Source of the DNA: Micromonosporaceae bacterium
GTDB lineage: Bacteria; Actinomycetota; Actinomycetes; Mycobacteriales; Micromonosporaceae
Direction: 5' to 3'
DNA: 7,418 nt
NCBI GenBank assembly: GCA_017354595.1
Contig: JAFMQQ010000141.1
Coordinates: 1 to 7,418, forward strand
Both the position numbers and the translations under genes were made by a program. Under the pieces are notes generated by a model. It worked only from the letters and a program-made list of their open reading frames with translations, ran no database searches and was not told where the DNA came from. Positions within the stretch are counted from its first letter, which is position 1. The number at the start of each line of letters is the position of its first letter. Below, one piece after another: positions 1 through 5,120 of the stretch.

Positions 1-675
1 CTGATCGTGGTACGCGAGGGGACCGAGGGCCTCTATGCGGGCGCCGGCGGAGTCCTGCACCAGGGCAGCCCGGCGGAGCTGGCCACCGAGGAGAGCCTGA
101 ACACCCGGCACGGCGTGGAGCGGGTCATCCGCGACGCGTTCGCCCGTGCCGCCCGGCGGGAACGGCGCAAGGTGACGCTGGTACACAAGACCAACGTGCT
201 CACCCACGCCGGCGGCCTGTGGAGCCGCACCTTCGCCGAAGTGGCCGCCGAGCACCCGGAGATCTCGACCGAGTACCAGCATGTCGACGCGGCCGCCATG
301 TTCCTGGTGACGCAGCCGCAGCGCTACGACGTCGTGGTCACCGACAACCTGTTCGGTGACATCCTCACCGACCTGGCCGCCGCCGTGACCGGCGGGATCG
401 GGTTGGCCGCGAGCGGGAACATCAACCCGGAGCGCCGGTACCCGTCCATGTTCGAACCGGTACACGGTTCCGCGCCGGACATCGCCGGGCAGGGGGTGGC
501 CGACCCGGTCGCCGCTGTGCTCTCCGTGGCGCTGCTGCTGGACCACCTCGGCCATCCCGAGGCGGCCCGGCGGGTGACCGAAGCGGTCGCCACCGAGCTG
601 TCCCGGCGAGTACCCGGGCAGCCGGCGCCGCGTACCGCTGAGGTAGGCGACCGGCTCGCCGCGCACGCCGGCTGA
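1..675 (+). CDS. leuB: 3-isopropylmalate dehydrogenase, 3' part (5' end outside window)
   Basis: Cytosolic NAD-dependent oxidative decarboxylase of leucine synthesis (3-isopropylmalate to 2-oxoisocaproate). In organisms using the citramalate route it also oxidises 3-methylmalate toward 2-oxobutyrate, which fits cimA downstream. The frame is open from base 1 and stops with TGA at 673-675; about 224 residues are present, so roughly the N-terminal third is missing. Visible family marks: REGTEG near the left edge; HKTNV with the catalytic Lys codon at 187-189; the VDAAAM segment with its Asp at 286-288; the TDNLFGDILTDLA segment whose Asp codons at 358-360 and 370-372 correspond to the Mg2+/Mn2+ ligands; and FEPVHGSAPDIAGQG, the classic IPMDH signature. 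The GNINPERR-PSMFEPVHG context resembles actinobacterial LeuB. Tartrate or homoisocitrate dehydrogenase relatives are less likely given the signature and the BCAA neighbours. ilvE follows after 128 bases. Confidence 0.93.
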   Translation: MIVVREGTEGLYAGAGGVLHQGSPAELATEESLNTRHGVERVIRDAFARAARRERRKVTLVHKTNVLTHAGGLWSRTFAEVAAEHPEISTEYQHVDAAAMFLVTQPQRYDVVVTDNLFGDILTDLAAAVTGGIGLAASGNINPERRYPSMFEPVHGSAPDIAGQGVADPVAAVLSVALLLDHLGHPEAARRVTEAVATELSRRVPGQPAPRTAEVGDRLAAHAG

Positions 676-678
676 GCC

Positions 679-717
679 ACCGGCACCACCGTCAATCCCG
701 TCGCGGGCCTCGCCGGT
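679..717 (+). terminator. possible leuB transcript-end hairpin (no T tract)
   Basis: Three bases after the leuB stop, ACCGGC (679-684) is complementary to GCCGGT (712-717). Inside lies a smaller hairpin, CCCG (697-700) with CGGG (704-707) and a 3-nt loop. No run of T follows, so this is at best a U-less actinobacterial terminator or simply a GC-rich fold. Confidence 0.3.
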
Positions 718-736
718 CCGGGCTTGTCCGCACCCA

Positions 737-764
737 CCGACTGAACGAGCGTTCGGGGTAGATT
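737..764 (+). promoter_or_regulatory. putative ilvE promoter
   Basis: TAGATT at 759-764 fits the actinobacterial TANNNT -10 element. A weak -35 candidate, CCGACT at 737-742, lies 16 bases upstream. Transcription would start near 771, giving a leader of about 33 nt that contains the ilvE ribosome binding site. The spacer between the two boxes is almost filled by a palindrome (separate entry), suggesting a repressible promoter. No mapped start is available. Confidence 0.55.
741..756. promoter_or_regulatory. palindromic operator-like site (LexA- or TetR-type) in the ilvE promoter
   Basis: CTGAACGAGCGTTCGG contains a perfect 5-bp inverted repeat, GAACG-AG-CGTTC (743-754), with one further matching outer pair at 741/756. 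GAAC-N4-GTTC is the core of the Gram-positive/actinobacterial LexA (SOS) box, and only the left flanking C is replaced by T. Many TetR-family operators look much the same, so the repressor cannot be named. It lies 4 bp upstream of the -10 hexamer, where a bound repressor would block RNA polymerase. Confidence 0.5.
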
Positions 765-789
765 CACTACACAGCCCCGCCACTGCCAC

Positions 790-795
790 GGAGGG
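790..795 (+). promoter_or_regulatory. ilvE ribosome binding site
   Basis: GGAGGG ends 8 bases before the ATG at 804. It is a strong Shine-Dalgarno match and supports this start over the later in-frame ATG codons. Confidence 0.85.
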
Positions 796-803
796 CACCA
801 ACG

Positions 804-1886
804 ATGAGCAACGACTTCGAGCTGCGCGCCCACCCCGCACCCGTACCCGCGGGCGAGCGGGAGGCGCTGATGGCCAACCCGGGCTTCGGCCGGGTCTTCA
901 CCGACCACATGGTCACCATCCGGTACGCCGACGGGAAGGGGTGGTACGACGCCCACGTCGAGCCGCGCGCCCCGATCCCGATGGACCCGGCGACCGCGGT
1001 GCTGCACTACGCGCAGGAGATCTTCGAGGGACTCAAGGCGTACCGCACCGTGGACGGCGGGGTGGCGCTGTTCCGCCCGGATGCGAACGCGGCCCGGTTC
1101 CGCCAGTCGGCGCAGCGGATGGCCATGGCGCAGCTGCCCGACGAGCTGTTCCTCGGCTCGCTGCACGAACTGGTGCGGGTCGACCGGGACTGGGTACCGT
1201 CCACAGAGGACGGCAGCCTGTACCTGCGCCCGTTCATGTACGCCACCGAGGTCTTCCTCGGTGTGAAGCCCTCCGCCGAATACCTCTACGTCGCCATCGC
1301 CTCGCCGGTCGGCTCGTACTTCCGTAGCGGTGTGAAGCCATTGGCCGTCTGGGTGTCCACTGAGTACAGTCGCGCGGCGCCGGGCGGCACCGGTGCGGCC
1401 AAGTGCGGTGGGAACTACGCGGGCAGCCTGCTGCCCCAGGCGAAGGCGGTCGAGCAGGGCTGCGACCAGGTTGTGTTCCTGGACGCCGAGCGCCGCGAGT
1501 ACGTCGACGAGCTGGGCGGGATGAACGTGTTCTTCGGGTACGGCGACCGCCTGGTGACCCCGCCGCTGTCCGGCACGATCCTGCCGGGCGTGACCCGCGA
1601 TTCGGTGATGACACTCGCCCGGGAGGCCGGGCTGACGGTGGAGGAGCGGCCGTACTCGTTCGCCGAATGGCGCGCGGACGCAGAGAGCGGCGCGCTGCGC
1701 GAGGCGTTCGCCTGCGGTACGGCCGCGGTCCTCACGCCGATCGGCACGGTCAAATGGGCCGGCGGAGAGTTCACCATCGCCGGTGGCGGGCCGGGCGAGC
1801 TGACCAACCGGCTGCGTACCGAGCTGGTGGATATCCAGCGCGGTCGCATTTCGGACCGGCACGGCTGGGTACACCGGGTGCTGTGA
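804..1886 (+). CDS. ilvE: branched-chain-amino-acid aminotransferase
   Basis: Cytosolic PLP enzyme (fold type IV) that interconverts Leu, Ile and Val with their 2-oxo acids using glutamate/2-oxoglutarate. The 360 residues match the usual length of actinobacterial IlvE (about 360-370). Visible motifs: HYAQEIFEGLKAYR (68-81), RPFMYATE (142-149), the GAAKCGGNYAGS segment with the PLP Schiff-base lysine at K200, DELGGMN (235-241), ILPGVTRDS (259-267) and ACGTAAVLTPIGTVK (303-317) near the cofactor phosphate. All key positions are intact. The ATG is set by GGAGGG 8 bases upstream. A VOC-fold gene begins 2 bases after the TGA and is probably co-transcribed. Regulation may act through the palindrome at 741-756. 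D-amino-acid transaminase or aminodeoxychorismate lyase are relatives but lack this length and motif set. Confidence 0.96.
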   Translation: MSNDFELRAHPAPVPAGEREALMANPGFGRVFTDHMVTIRYADGKGWYDAHVEPRAPIPMDPATAVLHYAQEIFEGLKAYRTVDGGVALFRPDANAARFRQSAQRMAMAQLPDELFLGSLHELVRVDRDWVPSTEDGSLYLRPFMYATEVFLGVKPSAEYLYVAIASPVGSYFRSGVKPLAVWVSTEYSRAAPGGTGAAKCGGNYAGSLLPQAKAVEQGCDQVVFLDAERREYVDELGGMNVFFGYGDRLVTPPLSGTILPGVTRDSVMTLAREAGLTVEERPYSFAEWRADAESGALREAFACGTAAVLTPIGTVKWAGGEFTIAGGGPGELTNRLRTELVDIQRGRISDRHGWVHRVL

Positions 1887-1888
1887 GC

Positions 1889-2275
1889 ATGTTCCTGGGA
1901 TCGCAGGTCAATATCTACGCCGACGACGTCGATGGCACGGTGGACTTCTACAAGGCGCTCGGCTTCGCCGAGACGTTCCGCTATGCGCCCGGTGGTGAGG
2001 TCGGGCACGTCGAGGTCAAGGGTGCGGGTCTGGTGCTCGGCGTGGCGGCGCCGAACATCATCCGGGCCGAACACGGGCTGGATGTCTCGCCGGACGGCGC
2101 GGCGATGGAACTGGTGCTGTGGTGCGAGGACGTGGAGTCCGCGTACCGGTTCGCGATCGATGCCGGTGCGGCGGCGATCCGGGAGCCGCACGACTTCCAG
2201 GACGGCCGGCTGCGGGTGGCCTGGATCGGCGACCCGGCCGGGAACCCGATCCAGCTGGTGCAGCGGAAGGACTAA
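1889..2275 (+). CDS. VOC (glyoxalase/bleomycin-resistance fold) family protein
   Basis: A 128-residue protein made of two paired beta-alpha-beta-beta-beta modules, the size of a single-chain VOC protein. Module 1 covers about residues 4-52 (VNIYADDVDGTVDFYKALGF). Module 2 covers about 73-125 (MELVLWCEDVESAYRFAIDAGA, then WIGDPAGNPIQLVQ). In metal-dependent VOC enzymes the last strand usually carries a Glu in the GNxIEL position. Here it is Q122, so a metal-independent binding protein or an altered activity is plausible. Substrate unknown. I chose the ATG at 1889 because GGTG at 1877-1880 is well spaced; an in-frame GTG at 1883 overlapping the ilvE stop would add two residues. Only 2 bases separate it from ilvE, so it is probably translated from the same mRNA. 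A specific role in branched-chain metabolism cannot be read from the sequence. Confidence 0.85.
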   Translation: MFLGSQVNIYADDVDGTVDFYKALGFAETFRYAPGGEVGHVEVKGAGLVLGVAAPNIIRAEHGLDVSPDGAAMELVLWCEDVESAYRFAIDAGAAAIREPHDFQDGRLRVAWIGDPAGNPIQLVQRKD

Positions 2276-2277
2276 CA

Positions 2278-2296
2278 ACCGTCCACTCGCGACGGT
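2278..2296. terminator. short symmetric hairpin between convergent genes
   Basis: ACCGTC (2278-2283) pairs perfectly with GACGGT (2291-2296) around a 7-nt loop. It sits in the 24-base gap between the stop of the VOC gene and the stop of the reverse-strand phosphatase gene, so it could act on both transcripts. No T tract on either side, hence modest confidence. Confidence 0.4.
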
Positions 2297-2299
2297 GCG

Positions 2300-3028
2300 C
2301 TAGCCGGCGAGGAGGTGGGTGCGCAGCGCCGCGATGTGTACGTCGGTGACGCCCGCCCCGGCCACGTACCCGGCCACCGACCCGTACCGCTGGCGCAGGT
2401 CGGCGAGGAAGAGCAGCATCGCCTGCGGCGGGCAGCGCACGAAGTGATCCGGGATCGCGGCTGCCTGCTCCGGGATCTCCTTGCGCAGCATGGCCGCCAG
2501 CCGCTGCTGGCCGGCGGCGGAGAGCGCGTAGTCCGCGGCGATGTCGGCGTCCGGCACGCCCAGCAGCGACAGGGTGAGCGCGCTCAGCACGCCGGTGCGG
2601 TCCTTGCCCGCCATGCAGTGGATCACCACCGGCGCGTGTACCGGCTCGGCGATCAGCTGCAGCGCGGCGCCCAACCCGACCAGTCCCTCCTCGGCCATGT
2701 CCAGGTACCGGTCGGCGAGGTAGCGCTGCGCGCCGGCCGCCGGGTCGTACAGCTCCGGGTCCCACTCCCGGTGCTCCGGGTAGATGTTGTGGTACGCCAG
2801 GCCGAGCGACTCGGGTACCCGACCGTCCCGGGCGATCTCACCCGGCCGGCGCAGGTCCAACACCGTACGCACGCCGAGCGAGGCGAGCCGCTCACCGTCC
2901 TGTGTGGAGAGCCGGTGCAGTGAGTCGGAGCGGTACAGCCGTCCGAAGTGGACGGTGCGGCCAGTGGAGGTGCGGTGCCCGCCGAGGTCACGGAAGTTGA
3001 AGACGGTCGTGAAGGTGGGGCTGTCCAC
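2300..3028 (-). CDS. tyrosine/lipid phosphatase of the PtpB (HCxxGKDR) type
   Basis: A 242-residue cysteine phosphatase. The N-terminal NFRDLGG motif (11-17) and the P-loop HCMAGKDRTG (137-146) place it in the Y_phosphatase3 group with mycobacterial PtpB. C138 is the nucleophile and R144 the phosphate-binding arginine. The Lys142-Asp143 pair is the mark of so-called atypical lipid phosphatases, which in characterised members can act on phosphotyrosine, phosphoserine/threonine and phosphoinositides. An Asp in the LDLRRPGE segment (55-64) is also conserved. No signal peptide or membrane segment is seen, so it is cytosolic or secreted by another route. The GTG at 3028 lies exactly 7 nt after TACTGT (3041-3036) with no Shine-Dalgarno sequence, indicating a leaderless mRNA. 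It is convergent with the ilvE operon and has no evident functional tie to it. The true substrate is unknown. Confidence 0.9.
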   Translation of the reverse strand: MDSPTFTTVFNFRDLGGHRTSTGRTVHFGRLYRSDSLHRLSTQDGERLASLGVRTVLDLRRPGEIARDGRVPESLGLAYHNIYPEHREWDPELYDPAAGAQRYLADRYLDMAEEGLVGLGAALQLIAEPVHAPVVIHCMAGKDRTGVLSALTLSLLGVPDADIAADYALSAAGQQRLAAMLRKEIPEQAAAIPDHFVRCPPQAMLLFLADLRQRYGSVAGYVAGAGVTDVHIAALRTHLLAG

Positions 3029-3035
3029 GTAGCCG

Positions 3036-3041
3036 ACAGTA
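3036..3041 (-). promoter_or_regulatory. -10 element of leaderless phosphatase transcript
   Basis: On the reverse strand TACTGT (TANNNT) is followed by 7 bases and then the GTG start at 3028. That spacing places the expected transcription start on the first base of the start codon. No ribosome binding site is visible upstream. The -35 region is not recognisable. Confidence 0.6.
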
Positions 3042-3063
3042 CTGCGGCACCGGGCCCCGGTTG

Positions 3064-3348
3064 CTACCCCTTTTCGTCGTGCTCCGGACTCCTGCCGGCC
3101 GGGCCGGCCCGCGGCGGCTGCCCGCTGCGCGGCGGTTGCGCGCTGCGCGCCGGCCGGGTAACCCGCATCGGCGGCACGTCACCGCTGGCGGGTCCGGCGG
3201 TGGATGCCGGGTCGGGCACGCCGGCGAGCGCGGCGTCACCCGCGGCTGGCTCGACTTCCTCGGGTGCTTCGGCCTTCTCAGGATCCACGGCGGGCCTCCC
3301 TTCCCCTGCCGCGGTACCCGCCTGCGGGGGAGGGTAACCGTCCACCAT
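3064..3348 (-). CDS. possible small Pro/Ala/Glu-rich protein (hypothetical)
   Basis: I do not recognise a family. The 94-residue reverse-strand frame begins at ATG 3348 and ends at TAG 3064, 36 bases upstream of the phosphatase gene on the same strand. The middle is acidic (DPEKAEAPEEVEPAAGD, about 22-38) and the C-terminal half is basic and proline-rich, with a repeated QPPR unit; the whole chain looks disordered, without membrane or signal segments. By eye about four fifths of codons end in G or C, lower than the neighbouring genes but above chance. No Shine-Dalgarno sequence precedes the ATG. TAGTCT at 3389-3384 could be its -10 box, leaving about 29 nt of leader. It may be a real small gene or a chance open frame in GC-rich spacer DNA. 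Confidence 0.4.
   Translation of the reverse strand: MVDGYPPPQAGTAAGEGRPAVDPEKAEAPEEVEPAAGDAALAGVPDPASTAGPASGDVPPMRVTRPARSAQPPRSGQPPRAGPAGRSPEHDEKG
3111..3146. repeat. 18-bp tandem duplication, two copies
   Basis: Copies at 3111-3128 and 3129-3146 match at 16 of 18 positions. The unit length is a multiple of three, and in the reverse-strand 94-aa frame it encodes six residues twice (AQPPRS then GQPPRA). It looks like a slippage-type duplication in a low-complexity segment. Confidence 0.7.
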
Positions 3349-3358
3349 GTGGGAGGAG

Positions 3359-3395
3359 TGTCCCGGAGACGGTTCCTGGTGGCAGACTACTCGTC
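3359..3395 (+). promoter_or_regulatory. putative cimA leader promoter
   Basis: CAGACT at 3383-3388 differs from TANNNT only in the first base and ends 7 bases before the leader-peptide GTG at 3396, predicting a transcript that starts on that GTG. A weak -35 candidate, TGTCCC, lies at 3359-3364 with an 18-base spacer. The reverse strand of 3384-3389 reads TAGTCT, so the element is nearly symmetric and could also fire leftward. Confidence 0.45.
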
Positions 3396-3431
3396 GTGAC
3401 CAGCAGGTACTGGGCGCTGATTATCACCTAG
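3396..3431 (+). CDS. cimA attenuator leader peptide
   Basis: A 12-codon frame (GTG to TAG) encoding MTSRYWALIIT. It sits 102 bases upstream of cimA and directly before a hairpin and an intrinsic terminator. The last four sense codons are Leu-Ile-Ile-Thr (CTG 3417, ATT 3420, ATC 3423, ACC 3426). Isoleucine is the end product of the pathway that cimA starts, so starvation would stall a ribosome on the two Ile codons at the edge of the downstream fold. There is no Shine-Dalgarno sequence. The -10-like CAGACT exactly 7 nt upstream suggests leaderless initiation, shared with other genes in this window. The peptide itself is probably not functional. The Tyr-Trp codons (3408-3413) precede the Ile pair and argue little for aromatic control, since no aromatic gene is nearby. 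Confidence 0.75.
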   Translation: MTSRYWALIIT

Positions 3432-3434
3432 CGC
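3414..3434 (+). promoter_or_regulatory. leader stem bracketing the Ile codons
   Basis: GCGCT (3414-3418) is complementary to AGCGC (3430-3434), enclosing the two Ile codons. It shares bases 3431-3434 with the left arm of the next hairpin (3431-3456), so the two folds exclude each other. A ribosome stalled on ATT/ATC would remove this stem. It is short, and its role is inferred. Confidence 0.35.
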
Positions 3435-3456
3435 GCGCGGCGACAGCCACGCGCGC
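3431..3456 (+). promoter_or_regulatory. strong leader hairpin after the leader-peptide stop
   Basis: GCGCGCG (3431-3437) pairs with CGCGCGC (3450-3456). Inside, after a C/A mismatch, GGC (3439-3441) pairs with GCC (3446-3448) around the tetraloop GACA. It begins on the last base of the TAG stop, so a ribosome at the stop codon would cover its left arm. It abuts the terminator stem, which starts at 3457, and could stack on it. It is the likely ribosome-sensing element of the attenuator. Confidence 0.6.
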
Positions 3457-3486
3457 AGACCTCCCGCATCCGCGGGGGGTCTTTTT
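3457..3486 (+). terminator. intrinsic terminator of the cimA attenuator
   Basis: AGACCTCCCGC (3457-3467) pairs with GCGGGGGGTCT (3472-3482): 11 pairs, one of them a T-G wobble, with a 4-nt ATCC loop. A TTTTT run follows at 3482-3486. Such a T-rich intrinsic terminator is conspicuous in this GC-rich sequence. It lies 47 bases before the cimA ATG and on the same strand as cimA, and the only gene it can end is the tiny leader ORF. This makes it a regulatory attenuator rather than an ordinary gene-end terminator. Confidence 0.88.
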
Positions 3487-3517
3487 GTTGCAACGGGTTC
3501 GCCGGCGGGCGGCGGCC

Positions 3518-3527
3518 AGAAGGAAGG
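3518..3527 (+). promoter_or_regulatory. cimA ribosome binding site
   Basis: AGAAGGAAGG ends 6 bases before the ATG at 3534. This purine-rich Shine-Dalgarno region supports the chosen start and shows that cimA, unlike the leader ORF, is initiated from a conventional site. Confidence 0.8.
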
Positions 3528-3533
3528 TCCGGC

Positions 3534-5120
3534 ATGGGCTACCAGGTGTTCGACACCACGCTGCGGGACGGAGCGCAGCGCGAGGGGATCAGCTACTCGG
3601 TCGCGGACAAGCTCGCCGTGGCCGCCATGCTCGATGAGCTCGGCGTCGGATTTATCGAGGGCGGCTGGCCCGGTGCCATGCCCAAAGACACCGAGTTCTT
3701 CAAACGCGCCCGCAAGGAGCTGGAGCTGCGACATGCGGTGCTGGTCGCGTTCGGCGCGACCCGCAAGGCGGGCGTACCGGTGGAGTCCGACCCGCAGATC
3801 CTTGCCCTGCTGGACGCGGAGACCCCGGCGGTCTGCCTGGTCGCCAAGTCGGACATCCGGCACGTGGAGCGGGCATTGCGTACCACGCCGGAGGAGAACC
3901 TCGCCATGGTGCGCGACAGCGTTGCCTTCTTCGTCTCCCGCGGTCGCCGGGTGTTCCTGGACTGCGAGCACTTCTTCGACGGGTACCGGTTCGACCCGCA
4001 GTACACCGCCTCGGTCGCGGCTGCGGCGCTGGAGTCCGGCGCCGAGCGGGTGGTGATGTGCGATACCAACGGCGGGATGCTGCCGTCCCGGATCACCGCG
4101 GCGGTCACCGAGCTGATGGCCCGGCTCGGCGTCGACGGCGAGCGGCTCGGTATCCACTGCCAGAACGACACCGCCTGCGCGGTGGCGAACACCGTGGCCG
4201 CGGTCGAGGCCGGAGTCACCCACTTCCAGTGCACCGCCAACGGGTACGGCGAACGCCCCGGCAACGCGGATCTGTTCGCCGTACTCGGAAATCTTGAACT
4301 GAAGCTCGGGTTGTCGGTGCTGCCGCCCGGCTGCCTGGAGCAGATGGTGCGCGTCTCGCACGCCATCGCCGAGATCGCCAACATCGCGCCCGACACCCAC
4401 CAGGCCTACGTCGGGTCCGCCGCCTTCGCCCACAAGGCGGGGCTGCACGCGAGCGCGATCAAGGTCGACCCGGCGCTCTACAACCACGTGGACCCGACCG
4501 CGGTCGGCAACGACATGCGGATCCTGATCACCGAGATGGCCGGCCGGGCCAGTGTCGAGCTCAAGTCCCGCGAGCTCGGCCTGGACCTGGCCGGCCGGCC
4601 GGAGGCGCTGGCCGGGGTGACCGAGCGGGTCAAGCAGCTGGAGGCGGAGGGCTGGTCCTTCGAGGCCGCGGACGCCTCCTTCGAGCTGCTGGTACGGGCC
4701 GAGCTGGGCGAGGTTGACCGACCGTTCTCGCTGGAGTCGTACCGGGTCCTGGTGGAGCACCGGGAGGATGGCGCGGTGGTCTCCGAGGCGACGGTGAAGG
4801 TACACGTCGGCGACCAGCGGGTGATCGCCACCGCCGAGGGGAACGGTCCGGTCAACGCGCTGGACGAGGCGCTGCGCGCCGCGCTGGTCCAGCACTACCC
4901 GGCGCTGTCCGGCTTCGAGCTGGCCGATTTCAAGGTACGCATCCTGGAGGGCTCGCACGGCACCGGTGCGGTGACCCGGGTTCTGGTCGAGACGGCCGAC
5001 CACGGTGGCCGGGACTGGACCACGGTCGGCGTACACGAGAACGTGGTGGAGGCGAGCTGGCACGCGCTGGTGGACGCGCTCTGCTACGGGTTGGCGCAAG
5101 GCATGAGAATGTCGGGGTGA
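3534..5120 (+). CDS. cimA: (R)-citramalate synthase
   Basis: Condenses pyruvate and acetyl-CoA to (R)-citramalate, the first step of the threonine-independent route to 2-oxobutyrate and isoleucine. The 528 residues fit the long CimA form (about 520-540). Domain order: HMGL-like TIM barrel at about 1-280 with DTTLRDGAQ (7-15; R11, D12), EGGWPG (42-47), CDTNGG (176-181), HCQND (208-212) and NGYGERPGNADL (236-247); a linker with HKAGLHASAI (300-309); and a C-terminal LeuA-type allosteric domain at about 385-520 with GNGPVNALDEAL (436-447), the module that normally binds the feedback amino acid. Position 210, normally the second His of the HxH metal pair, is Gln here. Expression is probably set by the upstream Ile leader and terminator, giving control at both mRNA and enzyme level. 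The next gene overlaps its stop by 4 bases. 2-Isopropylmalate synthase is a relative, but the DTTLRDGAQREGISYS start and EGGWPG favour CimA. Confidence 0.94.
   Translation: MGYQVFDTTLRDGAQREGISYSVADKLAVAAMLDELGVGFIEGGWPGAMPKDTEFFKRARKELELRHAVLVAFGATRKAGVPVESDPQILALLDAETPAVCLVAKSDIRHVERALRTTPEENLAMVRDSVAFFVSRGRRVFLDCEHFFDGYRFDPQYTASVAAAALESGAERVVMCDTNGGMLPSRITAAVTELMARLGVDGERLGIHCQNDTACAVANTVAAVEAGVTHFQCTANGYGERPGNADLFAVLGNLELKLGLSVLPPGCLEQMVRVSHAIAEIANIAPDTHQAYVGSAAFAHKAGLHASAIKVDPALYNHVDPTAVGNDMRILITEMAGRASVELKSRELGLDLAGRPEALAGVTERVKQLEAEGWSFEAADASFELLVRAELGEVDRPFSLESYRVLVEHREDGAVVSEATVKVHVGDQRVIATAEGNGPVNALDEALRAALVQHYPALSGFELADFKVRILEGSHGTGAVTRVLVETADHGGRDWTTVGVHENVVEASWHALVDALCYGLAQGMRMSG

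Noticed and set aside
324..1874. 516-aa reverse-strand frame antisense to leuB and ilvE
   Set aside because: It spans two well-supported plus-strand genes and the spacer between them and has low-complexity composition, so it is a GC-content shadow.
1403..1888. Long upstream extension of the VOC frame inside ilvE
   Set aside because: The first 160 residues are Arg/Gly-rich shadow of ilvE in another frame. The VOC fold begins at the ATG at 1889.
3400..3413. CCAG/CTGG hairpin in the leader-peptide codons
   Set aside because: Only 4 bp with a 6-nt loop, and it would be melted by any translating ribosome; no clear role in the switch.
3487..3494. GTTGCAAC palindrome after the attenuator terminator
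   Set aside because: Short 8-bp palindrome with no second copy or flanking motif; likely chance.
3387..5099. 570-aa reverse-strand open frame antisense to cimA
   Set aside because: It mirrors the cimA codons (GC-rich third positions suppress stops), is rich in Arg, His, Gly and Val with no recognisable domain, and cimA on the plus strand has a full set of family motifs and a ribosome site.
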